A stretch of 33,092 nucleotides of DNA, from NCBI GenBank assembly GCA_016208915.1, contig JACQXE010000069.1:1-33092 (forward strand), given 5' to 3'. A program made the position numbers and the translations under genes. The stretch is from Nitrospirota bacterium. GTDB lineage: Bacteria > Nitrospirota > Thermodesulfovibrionia > Thermodesulfovibrionales > UBA1546. How positions within the stretch are numbered: position 1 is the first letter of the stretch; every line of letters begins with the position of its first letter. Under the pieces are notes generated by a model. That model searched no databases and was not told the DNA's origin. It saw nothing but the letters and a program-made list of their open reading frames with translations. Shown here in pieces: positions 23,343 to 31,730 of the stretch.

Positions 23343-24254
23343 TCAGCTTAAGGGTACCTCTCCAATACCCATAATATGAAAACCCAAATCGTCAGTAAAA
23401 GAACCCTTCCAGATAAAACCGGCTTCCTCAAAAATTTCTTTAAGCTCGGATTCATTTTTGTAGCACATGATCCAGTTCACTATGTTGTTCATAATGAAAC
23501 ACGTGAATGGATCATCCTCTACCATCTTTTTTGACACATTAGAGGCGATTATAGTGCCTCCGGGCTTAAGCATAATTTTCACATGTTCAAGAAGGGTTCT
23601 GCAGCCACGGCTATCATAGGGACATAATATCCCTTTTAAAACCAGGACATGAAACTTGTTCCGGTAATAGCCAACAATATTACCTTGCATATCAGATCTT
23701 TTATATTTGATTACATCTGCAACCCCTTCAATCATCGCATTGCACTTCCCTCTCAAAATGGCATTCTCATCAATGTCAAAACAAAAAGCTTTGACCCCTC
23801 CGTTATAGCCTTTTGTTTTGAGTTGCAAAACCGCATTGATTATATACCGTGCTGGCCCAGATCCAAGACTCCCTATAATCACCTCTTCTTTATCTTGCAA
23901 ATATCTTTCCATTATTGGAGGTAAATATTTTTGCATCGCCTCCAGCCTACCCTTGACTGCCATACCACCTTTTGAGTTATAGAAATATTGATCAATAACC
24001 GAAGCCGTCTTTCTCTGGGCATACAAAAGTTCACTAATAACAGAACTTCCGGGGCTGGCCAAAACACATCCTGTAATCGCACTATTCGCGGTAAAAAATG
24101 AGATCGTTTCTTCAAGCTTGGCAGGGTCAATTTTCTCACCGTTGAAGGCATTTCTTAAAAACTTTGCAACATCTGGATTTTCGCCATCAATCCATGTGAG
24201 TAAGTCCTCGGCTAATTTTCCCATTACCTTTCTATTCATTTCTGATAGTTGCAT
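23343..24254 (-). CDS. Class I SAM-dependent methyltransferase
   Basis: 303 residues. SAM-binding motif I is IGSLGSGPARYI (about 128-138), motif II FCFDIDENAI (about 160), a later KGILCPYDS, and post-motif MLKPGGTIIASNVS. An all-helical N-terminal domain of about 120 residues precedes the fold. No DNA-methylase motif (DPPY or PC) is seen. The substrate is unknown. AAAAGGTAAATT precedes the ATG. It is divergent from the XRE regulator with a palindromic operator between (24311-24334), so the regulator probably controls it. Confidence 0.8.
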   Translation of the reverse strand: MQLSEMNRKVMGKLAEDLLTWIDGENPDVAKFLRNAFNGEKIDPAKLEETISFFTANSAITGCVLASPGSSVISELLYAQRKTASVIDQYFYNSKGGMAVKGRLEAMQKYLPPIMERYLQDKEEVIIGSLGSGPARYIINAVLQLKTKGYNGGVKAFCFDIDENAILRGKCNAMIEGVADVIKYKRSDMQGNIVGYYRNKFHVLVLKGILCPYDSRGCRTLLEHVKIMLKPGGTIIASNVSKKMVEDDPFTCFIMNNIVNWIMCYKNESELKEIFEEAGFIWKGSFTDDLGFHIMGIGEVPLS

Positions 24255-24310
24255 AATTTACCTTTTAACATTTATTTCAATGGGTATAGTTTAATGACTC
24301 TAATAATACC

Positions 24311-24334
24311 ATTAGGCATAATAATATACCTAAT
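24311..24334. promoter_or_regulatory. Palindromic operator between methyltransferase and XRE regulator
   Basis: ATTAGGCATA, 4 bases, TATACCTAAT: 10-base arms with one mismatch, in the 161-base divergent spacer. Size and position suit an XRE-dimer site controlling both genes. Confidence 0.5.
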
Positions 24335-24415
24335 AGAAACTAAAAATCAATAAAAAAGTTCTTATCAGAACATTCATATTTCATATCTTAAAACCCAATA
24401 CTAAAGGAGATGAAA

Positions 24416-24733
24416 ATGGATGAAAAACAACTGATAGGACGTAGAATCAAGGAACTAAGGAAAAGCAAAGGATTGTCTCAGGAACAACTCGCAGAGAAGG
24501 CCGAAACAAGCCCGAACTATCTCAGCCGTATGGAACGAGGCACAGAAAACCCTACCCTCGACATGCTCATAAAACTTTCAAACGCCCTTGAAGTTGAGAT
24601 GTGGGAGATGTTTGACTTCGGGCATGTAGCAAATCAGAAAGAATTAAAAGACGCCATCCAAGCATTTTCAAAATTCGCTGACGAGCCCGCCCTCCGTCTT
24701 GCCTTAAAGATAATCCGAGCAGTCAGCAGATAA
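24416..24733 (+). CDS. XRE-family HTH regulator (intact copy)
   Basis: 105 residues from the ATG at 24416, spaced six bases from AAAGGAG; an ATG at 24410 abuts the ribosome site and is unlikely. The HTH is LIGRRIKELRKSKGLSQEQL followed by AEKAETSPNYLSRMERGTENP, a standard Xre/Cro type. The C-terminal tail reads EMWEMFDFGHVANQKELKDAIQAFSK...LALKIIRAVSR. The gene is divergent from the methyltransferase. Downstream come a GATAAAATAA box, an AAAAGGAGG ribosome site and the DUF104/PIN pair. The last part of the gene recurs as truncated copies at 25402, 27991 and 32693. Confidence 0.93.
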   Translation: MDEKQLIGRRIKELRKSKGLSQEQLAEKAETSPNYLSRMERGTENPTLDMLIKLSNALEVEMWEMFDFGHVANQKELKDAIQAFSKFADEPALRLALKIIRAVSR

Positions 24734-24795
24734 TTTTCTTCACCCCTATCTTTCCATCTGTGATAAAATAAATTTACTTGCAAAAGGAGGTAGTT

Positions 24796-25020
24796 ATGCC
24801 TAAGATAGTAGAGGCTATTTATGAAAATGGAGTTCTTCGTCCAGTCAGACCAATTAAAGGGCTGAAAAAGCATCAAAGGGTTTCAATAATAATGGAGAAG
24901 CCTTCAAAGAAAAAACATCCTCTTGCCGGCTTATGCGGAATACTGCCGGATAAAGATGCCGATGAAATGCTAAAAATTATTAATAAGGAATTCGAAAAAG
25001 TAGACATCAATGAATGGTAA
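24796..25020 (+). CDS. Antitoxin, DUF104 (AF2212-like) family
   Basis: 74 residues from the ATG at 24796, with AAAAGGAGG upstream; the longer frame to 24778 has no ribosome site. The DUF104 signature MPKIVEAIYENGVLRPVRPI and GLKKHQRVSIIME is clear. The family usually accompanies a PIN toxin, as here: the toxin ATG lies 11 bases before this stop. The C-terminal helix (DADEMLKIINKEFEKVDINEW) likely binds the toxin. Confidence 0.85.
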   Translation: MPKIVEAIYENGVLRPVRPIKGLKKHQRVSIIMEKPSKKKHPLAGLCGILPDKDADEMLKIINKEFEKVDINEW

Positions 25021-25405
25021 ACTTGCACTCGATACTGATATTGCCATAAAATTCCTGAATGGTGATACGGCAATAGACAGTTTTTTATCAAATTATTCTG
25101 AAATCTACCTGCCTGTAATTGTTGTCGGTGAACTTATTTATGGTGCTTTAAATTCAAAACACGCTGAACAGAATCTTGAAAGGCATAAACGGCTTATTCA
25201 TAGGTCAAAGATTTTAGAGATATCGGAATTCACAGCGACAACCTATGCAAAAACTCGCATGGGCTTAAAAAAGAAAGGGAAGCCGATTCCTGAGAATGAT
25301 TTATGGATTGCATCCGTTTGTATTGAGCACAAAATTCCTCTTTTTAGCAATGACGTTCACTTTGAAGATATCGAACATCTTACCCTCATGTGTCCTGAGG
25401 ACTGA
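25010..25405 (+). CDS. PIN-domain ribonuclease toxin (VapC-like)
   Basis: 131 residues. PIN acidic residues: D8 in LALDTD, E41 in VVGELIYG, D97 in PENDLWIAS and D115 in SNDVHF, all that is needed for a metal-dependent RNase. Overlaps the DUF104 antitoxin by 11 bases. Likely cleaves RNA when the antitoxin is lost. The gene stops (TGA 25403-25405) exactly where an XRE 3' fragment begins, so the two share the CTGATAGAACTTTC border. Confidence 0.9.
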   Translation: MNGKLALDTDIAIKFLNGDTAIDSFLSNYSEIYLPVIVVGELIYGALNSKHAEQNLERHKRLIHRSKILEISEFTATTYAKTRMGLKKKGKPIPENDLWIASVCIEHKIPLFSNDVHFEDIEHLTLMCPED

Positions 25406-25569
25406 TAGAACTTTCCAAAGCCCTTGATGTTGAGATGTGGGAGATGTTTGATTTTGGGCATGTTGCAAGTCAGAAAGAACTTAAAGATACCCTTCAGAAA
25501 TTTTCCAGAACCTCTGACGAACCCACCCTCCGCCTTGCTCTGAAAATCATAGGGGCAGTCAGCAGATAA
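25402..25569 (+). pseudogene. XRE regulator 3' fragment B
   Basis: Starts at LSKALDVEMWEMFDFGHVAS and ends ALKIIGAVSR with a TAA at 25567. The HTH part is absent. It is diverged from the intact copy. The homology continues about 30 bases past the stop (TTTTCCTCACCTCTATC). The remaining bases to 25708 hold no recognised gene. Confidence 0.85.
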
Positions 25570-25708
25570 TTTTCCTCACCTCTATCTTCCCGCTGACATA
25601 GGTAAGCGGTGAGAACCCGAGACTCATAAGGCATACGCATATGGTATAAGAGAGATTCTTCTTATCGGAGCATCCGATTCCGTCCTTTTGGTGTGCTAAA
25701 ATAGCACG

Positions 25709-26377
25709 ATGAACGATAAAGACCATCCGACCGAAGCGGCCCATGATATTCAAAGGATACTCGAAACATTGAGGACTGTCTTTGGGTTTCAATCATTTCG
25801 CCCAAATCAGGAAAGCATCATCAAAAGCATAGTGAACGGACGGAACATCTTTGCGGTGATGCCGACGGGCGGGGGAAAATCACTCTGTTACCAGCTTCCG
25901 GCTAAGATGATGGGAGGCACTGCAGTGGTAATCAGTCCGCTCATCTCCCTCATGAAAGATCAGGTAGACGCTGCACTCGAAAACGGGATACCGGCTGCAT
26001 TTATGAACAGCTCGATGACTGCGCAGGAGATATCTGATGTATACCGCACTTTGAAACGTAAAACCATAAAACTTCTCTATATCGCGCCGGAGCGTTTTGC
26101 AATGCCGCATTTCCTCGAGACGCTGAAGACCTTTACCGTCTCTCTCTTTGCAATAGACGAGGCCCATTGCATATCGGAATGGGGCCACGATTTCCGCCCT
26201 GATTATCTCAGTCTTTCTCTTATTCCAATGGTTTTCCCTGATGTGCCGGTGGCTGCCTTTACCGCAACGGCGACCCAAAAAGTTCAAGAAGATATCATCA
26301 AAAAGATCGGACTCTGTGATCCTTACATCGTACGCGCCTCTTTTAACCGTGAGAACCTTTTCTATCAGGTGAAGTAA
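25709..26377 (+). pseudogene. recQ: RecQ helicase, N-terminal part up to an in-frame TAA
   Basis: ATP-dependent 3'-5' DNA helicase, here the first RecA domain. Motif 0 FGFQSFRPNQ, motif I PTGGGKSLCYQLPA (52-65), motif Ia SPLISLMKDQV, motif II DEAHCISEWGHDFRPDY (about 148) and motif III FTATAT. The frame ends at TAA 26375-26377 (QVK-stop). The same frame continues immediately with KSKVESQILEFLHEH, normal RecQ sequence, so one codon is the only fault. No good ribosome site precedes the ATG at 25709. Confidence 0.9.
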
Positions 26378-26467
26378 AAATCGAAGGTAGAATCTCAGAT
26401 ACTGGAATTCCTCCATGAGCATCAGGGAGAATCAGGCATTATCTACCGAACGACCCGTGATTCGGTA

Positions 26468-27910
26468 ATGGAAACAACAGCCTTCTTGGTATCAAAAGGG
26501 ATCAAGGCGCTTCCCTACCATGCCGGGCTGTCTTCTGAGGAGCGAAATAGAAACCATGAGGCATTCAACAGGGATGAGTCGCCGGTAATCGTGGCGACTA
26601 TTGCCTTCGGTCTCGGAATCGACAAGTCGAACGTGAGGTTCGTTGTCCATGCGGACCTTCCCAAAAATATCGAGAGCTATTACCAGGAAACAGGACGCGG
26701 GGGGCGCGACGGCGAGCCGGCCCATTGCCTGCTTTTTTTCAGCAGGGGGGACATCCCGAAGATCCGTTATTTTATCGACCAGCTAACAGACGAGGGAGAA
26801 CGATTTATTGCAGCGGAAAAGCTGAACCAGGTCGTGGAGTACGCATCCCACAATGTGTGCAGGAGGAGGCGTCTCCTCGAGTTCTTCGGAGAGGACTATA
26901 CCTATGAAAAGTGTAGCGCATGCGATATCTGCACAGGCTCTGTCGAACAGATCGATATTACCGGAGATGTGCAGATAATAATGTCAGCCATATCGAGAAC
27001 ACAGCAGCGGTTCGGGATAGGCCATATTAGCGATATCGTGACAGGCGCCGACACAAAGAGGGTACGAGAACTCAAGCACAATGAGATAAAAACCTATGGT
27101 GCGGGAAAGCACAAGGACAAGAAGCATTGGCGTTTCCTTATTAATGAACTCCTTGCACAGGACATGCTCAGGCATGAGGGCGATCCCTACCCGGTGCTGA
27201 AGATAACTCCGAAGGGGTTTAATGTGCTCTACGGAAAAGAAGATGCGAAGGCTTTAAAGAGAGGAGAACCGGTGACAAAGACACGAACCGGGCATGACCC
27301 CGGACAGTATGATGATGCCTTTTTCGAGAAGCTTCGCTCTCTCAGGAAAAAGATAGCCGATGAACACCAGGTTCCTCCCTATATCATCTTCTCCGACAGA
27401 ACCCTCCACGAGATGTGCAGACATTTTCCCACGACTCTGCCCGACGTGAGAAGGATCAGCGGCGTCGGCGACGCCAAGCTTGAACGGTACGGGGAAGATT
27501 TTGTCCGGGAGATAAAAAAGCATCTCGGTGACAATCCCGGTATTTCGGTTCCGGAAAGACGGCCCTCCGATTTCGATTCTGTTGACCGGCCAAAGACAAA
27601 GAAAAAGGGTGAAACAGTTGAAGAGACCTATGAGCTTTTCAAGCTGGGCCTGTCCCTTGAGGATATCGCCAAACAGCGAAATCTTACCCCCTCCACCATT
27701 GCCGCACATCTTGAGCGGCTCATCCGTAAGGGGCATGATATTGATGTAGACCGTCTTATAAATCCGGGAAAGCGGAAAGAAATCGAGGATGTTTTCCTTT
27801 CTCTCGGACAGTGGAATCTGAACCCCGTTGTAGAGCGTTTCAACAGTGCGGTGAGTTATGAAGAGGCACGGCTGACAAGGGCATGGCTTTTGCGCAAAAC
27901 ATCAGGGTGA
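26468..27910 (+). pseudogene. recQ: RecQ helicase, C-terminal part after the TAA
   Basis: Same frame as the N-terminal part; similarity actually resumes at 26378, the first ATG is 26468. Contains motif V VATIAFGLGIDKSNVRFVVH, motif VI SYYQETGRGGRDG, the zinc site of RQC (C..C..C..C: NVCRRRRLLEFFGE, CSACDIC), a winged-helix RQC, an HRDC-like region (IIFSDRTLHEMCRHFPTT) and a C-terminal helix-turn-helix (GLSLEDIAKQRNLTPSTIAAHLERL). The complete gene would be 734 codons, an ordinary long RecQ. Confidence 0.9.
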
Positions 27911-27990
27911 AATCTCAGATCGCATTGGAATGCATTATTCAACAATAAGTATGGAAATTTTTATTCAAGATAAGATTTACCCTTGCTGTG

Positions 27991-28049
27991 TCTCTGACGA
28001 ACCCACCCTCCGCCTTGCCTTGAAACTAATCAGAGCAGTTGCAAGATAG
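27991..28049 (+). pseudogene. XRE regulator 3' fragment C
   Basis: Encodes SDEPTLRLALKLIRAVAR with a TAG. Twenty-seven bases, from CTCTGACG to GCCTTGC, equal fragment B. A GATAAAAT box and AAAGGAGG follow before the antitoxin at 28154. Confidence 0.85.
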
Positions 28050-28090
28050 CCTCTAAATTCTGCGCGCTATACTTAACATATTTTTATAAT

Positions 28091-28119
28091 TTGTAAACTA
28101 TAACTTACACATTTATGAT
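28091..28119 (+). promoter_or_regulatory. Promoter of the antitoxin-PIN-ATPase operon
   Basis: TTGTAA, 17 bases, TATGAT, followed by AAAATG. The box occurs at a similar distance after XRE copies A and D, so it may have travelled with the XRE tail. Confidence 0.55.
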
Positions 28120-28153
28120 AAAATGAAATCAGAAGTATGAAAGGAGGGATGTT

Positions 28154-28369
28154 ATGAAAGTTGCGGTAACTGAACAAGGGTTAGTAATACCTAAAGAGCT
28201 TTTAGAAGGGGTTAAGGAAGTAGAGATAAAGAAAGAGAACGATAAAATATCTATTATCCCTGTTGTGAAGGATGATCCTATTTTGAGATTAGGAATGCAC
28301 CCTGTTAGGTGCGGGATATCTGATGGATCAGTAAGCCACAACAAGTATATTTACGGGTCTGTCGCTTGA
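28154..28369 (+). CDS. Antitoxin, short AbrB-like
   Basis: 71 residues, with AAAGGAGGG nine bases upstream of the ATG. MKVAVTEQGLVIPKELLEGVKEVEIKKENDKI is like the swapped-hairpin AbrB/VapB start, though short. The C-terminus (GMHPVRCGISDGS) is less typical. The stop overlaps the TTG of the PIN gene (TTGA). Presumed antitoxin by position. Confidence 0.7.
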   Translation: MKVAVTEQGLVIPKELLEGVKEVEIKKENDKISIIPVVKDDPILRLGMHPVRCGISDGSVSHNKYIYGSVA

Positions 28370-28773
28370 TTCCACTTTTTCTCGATACTGGTTATTTAAT
28401 AGCACTGGAGGTTATTGATGACCAATATCATGAAGTGGCATTACAACACTGGACTGATATATCAAAGAACCTTCCTCCTCTAATAACTACTTCTTATGTC
28501 TTTGATGAAGTGGTTACATTTTTCAATGCTAGGAATTACCATTCAAAAGCAGTAGAGATCGGGGACAATATTTTAAATAGTCCTTCTATTCAACTGATTC
28601 AGGTAGATGAGCAATTATTCAAAGAAAGTTGGGGTTACTTTAAAAAACATAATGACAAAGGCTATTCTTTTACAGATTGTGTATCCTTCACCGTAATAAA
28701 CCGTTTCGGAATCAAAACTGCTCTGACTTTTGATAATCATTTTGTTCAAGCGGGTTTTAAAAGGCTTCCCTAA
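28366..28773 (+). CDS. PIN-domain toxin, second type (VapC-like)
   Basis: 135 residues from a TTG at 28366 that overlaps the antitoxin stop. PIN residues: D7 in LFLDTGYLIAL, D47/E48 in VFDEVV, D104 in SFTDCVSF and D123 in TFDNHF. This is the variant with the SFTDCVSF motif, common in VapC-like toxins of thermophiles and anaerobes. The ATG of the GHKL ATPase follows after two bases, an unusual third member. Confidence 0.88.
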   Translation: MIPLFLDTGYLIALEVIDDQYHEVALQHWTDISKNLPPLITTSYVFDEVVTFFNARNYHSKAVEIGDNILNSPSIQLIQVDEQLFKESWGYFKKHNDKGYSFTDCVSFTVINRFGIKTALTFDNHFVQAGFKRLP

Positions 28774-28775
28774 AC

Positions 28776-30239
28776 ATGCAATCCCAAGAGTTCATCCCAG
28801 TAACCATCGACAAAAGCCACATCATTACACTTGGCGAAAGACTCTATGCAGAGAGCATTGAGTTTATAAGAGAGCTTGTTAATAATGCCTATGATGCTGA
28901 TGCGACATTGGTTGAGATTATCGTTTCAGAAGATACAATCGAGATAAGGGATAATGGCAGCGGGATGGATAGGGAAGGACTCAGACAGTATTTCAATATC
29001 GGCTCACAGCAAAAACTTTATTCTCCAAAATCCCCTTTATATCACAGAGACAGGATTGGACAGTTTGGAATAGGCAAATTCGCTACCCTCTCAGCATGCA
29101 AACGTTTTGAGGTTATAACAAAGAAAGATGATTTTGTTGCGAGGGTTATATTTGATAAAGAACAGTGGGGAACAACTAAAGACGCATGGCAGCTTCCATT
29201 GGAAATACTTCCTGTAGACTTCAGGAAACAGAATGGTATAACCGTAATATTAATTGGATTGGACAGAAAGTTTGAACCCAATGATATTGAGGCAAAGATA
29301 ATAGAAGGCGCCCCAATTAAGGCCCCTCATTTCAGAGTGAGGATAAATAATCACGCCGTAACTCCGATAAGCCTGTCAGGCCATAAAATCCCCTTTCTTG
29401 AAGGAACTGCATTCGGCCCTGTCAGCGGAGAGATAGTAATCCTTTCTGAGACAGCTTCTACTACAACGGAACTCGGTATTGAGGTAAAGGTCAAACAGGT
29501 GACTGTCAGGAGAGAATTATTCGGCATGGAGACATGGGGAAAGGCAATGGCAAGAGTAAGAGGCGAGGTTAATGCCGATTTTCTTCCCATAACAAGCGAC
29601 AGAACAGGATTCATAAGAGATTCATCTGAGTATCAGGAATTTCTGAAGATCATGGAAAAGATAATGGAAGGGGTAAAAATATCTCTTCAGAAATTGACTG
29701 TTAAGAAAGAAGGCCGAAAAGTCAGCCGCGCCCTGAAAGAGGCATTGCAAAGGATATATAAATCATTAGCGGCAAATCCAGATTTATCGCCGTTCGGAGC
29801 TTTACCGATTGGAGATGAGGCAAAAGGCATGGGCAGCGCTGCGGAGATTTCCAAAAAGAAAGAAGGCGTTACAGAAGAGGTAAAAACAGAAGAAAAAACA
29901 AAAGTCCCTGAGAAAAAGCGAAAGAAGAAACCAAAGGTAAAGAGACTAACACCAAATGCCATCATAAAAAGGATAAAATTCGGTGAAACTGGGGTATCAT
30001 GCGTTGTGGACAGTTTTGGTGAAGACGGGCCTGAAGTATTTTCTGAGGAGACAACTATCTATTTAAACCGTGACCATCCGTTATACAAACGAGAATCAGC
30101 CAAAGTTGATACTCATACATTAAATCTCGCACGGCTTATCACGCAGGAGATTGCCCTCATGAAAAATCCTCGCAATCCGAGACAGGCATTTGAAAGACAG
30201 AGCAAACTGCTTAAAGACGCCTTTATTAACAGGGATTGA
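28776..30239 (+). CDS. GHKL (Hsp90-like/MORC-like) ATPase
   Basis: 487 residues. Bergerat fold: N box ELVNNAYDADAT (33-44, E33 and N37), G1 DNGSGMD (59-65), G2 GQFGIGKFA (95-103), followed by an S5-like domain (GITVILIGLDR). A long Lys/Glu-rich linker (about 360-400: KKKEGVTEEVKTEEKTKVPE) precedes a compact C-terminal domain (IKRIKFGETGVSCVVDSF) ending SKLLKDAFINRD. MORC/MutL-like ATPases of this class are associated with DNA handling and sometimes with restriction or defence. It starts two bases after the PIN toxin stop, so it is probably co-translated; the link is an inference. Confidence 0.85.
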   Translation: MQSQEFIPVTIDKSHIITLGERLYAESIEFIRELVNNAYDADATLVEIIVSEDTIEIRDNGSGMDREGLRQYFNIGSQQKLYSPKSPLYHRDRIGQFGIGKFATLSACKRFEVITKKDDFVARVIFDKEQWGTTKDAWQLPLEILPVDFRKQNGITVILIGLDRKFEPNDIEAKIIEGAPIKAPHFRVRINNHAVTPISLSGHKIPFLEGTAFGPVSGEIVILSETASTTTELGIEVKVKQVTVRRELFGMETWGKAMARVRGEVNADFLPITSDRTGFIRDSSEYQEFLKIMEKIMEGVKISLQKLTVKKEGRKVSRALKEALQRIYKSLAANPDLSPFGALPIGDEAKGMGSAAEISKKKEGVTEEVKTEEKTKVPEKKRKKKPKVKRLTPNAIIKRIKFGETGVSCVVDSFGEDGPEVFSEETTIYLNRDHPLYKRESAKVDTHTLNLARLITQEIALMKNPRNPRQAFERQSKLLKDAFINRD

Positions 30240-30243
30240 GAAA

Positions 30244-30528
30244 TTGAAAGTTGCTAAACTTTACAGCTTTAATGATATCAGGATTGAGGATATGCCAATT
30301 CCCAAAATTGGTCAGGGAGACGCCCTCATAAAAACACACGCCTGCGGCATATGTTCAGGAGATGTGATGCCCTGGTATATAGAGAAAAAAGCGCCGGTTG
30401 TTATCGGGCATGAACCTGCAGGAGAGATAGTGGAGTTGGGCTCGTCACTCGTCACTTTCTGTTGGCGACAGGGTTTTCACGCATCATCATGCGCCGTGTT
30501 TTACATGCAGGTTCTGCAGGCGCGGTGA
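30244..30528 (+). pseudogene. Zinc-type alcohol dehydrogenase (MDR), N-terminal part
   Basis: Starts at TTG 30244, four bases after the ATPase stop. Encodes MPIPKIGQGDALIKTHACGICSGD with the catalytic zinc Cys and GHEPAGEIVELGSS. After residue about 69 a 7-bp tandem duplication (CTCGTCA, twice, 30441-30454) shifts the frame; the shifted frame ends at 30528. Undoing it gives GSSLSVGDRVFTHHHAPCFTC, a normal MDR sequence. Confidence 0.85.
30441..30454. repeat. 7-bp tandem duplication in the dehydrogenase
   Basis: CTCGTCA occurs twice in a row. Removing one copy restores the reading frame. Confidence 0.95.
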
Positions 30529-31267
30529 TTATGTCCAGTGCGAGACATGGAAAAACACAAGGATAATTCCCGGAGGGATTTCAGAATACATCCTCATACC
30601 CAATATCAATCTTGAAAATGATACCCTGAGCCTTCCCGATACTCTGAGCTATGAGGACGGTACTTTAATAGAGCCGACCGCATGTGTTGTTAAAGCTCTG
30701 AAAAGAGTCGGCATAAGAAGAGGAGACACAGTCCTTGTTATAAGGCTTGGCTTCATGGGACAGTTAAATGTTCTACTTGCAAGGAAATATGGTGCAGACA
30801 GAATCATCGGAGCTGATATGATTGCATTCAGATTAAATAAGGCTAAAGAACTGGGCGCAGACGAGGTGATTGATGTTTCAAAAGATAATCTCACTGATGC
30901 TCTCAGAAACCTGACAGACGGCATAATGGTGGATGTGGTTGTGGTCGGGCCAAACAGCGCTGATGCAATGAAGCAGGGGATAGAGTGTGCAGGCGCCGGA
31001 GGAAAAGTCTTATTTTTTACGCCTGCAAAGCCCGGCGAACGCCTCACAATTGAACCTAATGATTTGTATTTCAAAGATATTAATATAGTCACAAGCTAAT
31101 CATGCGGCCCTACTGATACGGCGGATGCGCTTGAAATAATAGAGAGCGGAATTGTAAGCGCTGAAAATCTTGTTACTCACAGGTTTCCGATAGAAAAAAC
31201 TGCCGAGGCGTTCAGGCTCACATCGGAGGCAAAAGATTCATTGAAGAGTGTTATTGTGTTTGGGTAG
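30455..31267 (+). pseudogene. Zinc-type alcohol dehydrogenase (MDR), remainder, with an in-frame TAA
   Basis: From 30455 the correct frame runs SVGDRVFTHHHAPCFTCRFC, the structural-zinc loop, then GDYVQCETWKNTRIIPGGISEY, YEDGTLIEPTACVVKALKR, and the NAD(P)-fold LGFMGQLNVLLARKYGADRIIGAD. A TAA at 31097 stands in NIVTS-stop-SCGPTDT, where a Tyr codon is expected. It then continues to GVIVFG and TAG at 31265. Without the 7-bp copy the gene is 339 codons, the family norm. Two independent faults indicate real decay, or two consensus errors. Probable substrate class is a polyol or threonine; it cannot be fixed. Confidence 0.88.
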
Positions 31268-31327
31268 AAGGATTTAAACAGCCGCTGACCCCTTCCCCAG
31301 CAGTTTAGACTTCCGCCCTTCCCGCCC

Positions 31328-31387
31328 TTGACAAAATCATCGGTTATAATTACCATATATTATGGTTATTATACCATCTATTATGGT
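31328..31387 (+). promoter_or_regulatory. Promoter and double operator of the winged-helix/NTase pair
   Basis: TTGACA (31328), 17 bases, TACCAT. Two 15-base near-palindromes, ACCATATATTATGGT (31352-31366) and ACCATCTATTATGGT (31373-31387), are centred 21 bases apart (two helical turns). The first overlaps the -10, so the downstream winged-helix protein likely represses itself here. Confidence 0.65.
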
Positions 31388-31400
31388 AAGGGAGGTTTGA

Positions 31401-31730
31401 ATGCTCGAGGGCTTGTTTGGAAACATCACAATAGAAAAGATTCTTTTCTTCCTCTATGTATACGGCGAAGGATATCCGCTCGGCATGGCAAGGACTTTCG
31501 GGGTCTCTGTCAACGGAATTCAGCAGCAACTAAAAAGACTTGAGAACGGCGGGGTTGTCGCAAGCCGCCTCGTTGGCAAGGTAAGGCTGTATACATTTAA
31601 CCCCAGATATCCGTTTCTTAAAGAATTAAAAGAGCTGGTTGCACAGGCCTATGAATTTGTTCCTGAGAAAGAAAAAGATAAATATTTCAGAATGCGCAAA
31701 AGGCCGAGAAGGGCCGGAAAACCATTGTGA
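31401..31730 (+). CDS. Winged-helix transcription regulator / putative antitoxin
   Basis: 109 residues, with AGGGAGG before the ATG. An N-terminal winged helix (ITIEKILFFLYVYGEGYPLG, FGVSVNGIQQQLKRLENGGV, VGKVRLYTFNPRYP) is followed by a helical and basic C-terminus (MRKRPRRAGKP). It overlaps the nucleotidyltransferase gene by four bases (GTGA). It is probably a repressor acting on the double palindrome upstream and the antitoxin of the pair. ArsR/MarR-like; no metal ligands are seen. Confidence 0.8.
   Translation: MLEGLFGNITIEKILFFLYVYGEGYPLGMARTFGVSVNGIQQQLKRLENGGVVASRLVGKVRLYTFNPRYPFLKELKELVAQAYEFVPEKEKDKYFRMRKRPRRAGKPL

Noticed and set aside
322-31267. Reassignment of TAA as a sense codon (three in-frame TAA: pilin, recQ, dehydrogenase)
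   Set aside because: Many intact genes here end normally in TAA, and the pilin one comes from a deletion joint. Independent faults are the simpler reading.
31328-31350. TTGACA with TATAAT at an 11-base spacing
   Set aside because: Spacing too short for a sigma-70 promoter; the 17-base pairing with TACCAT fits better.
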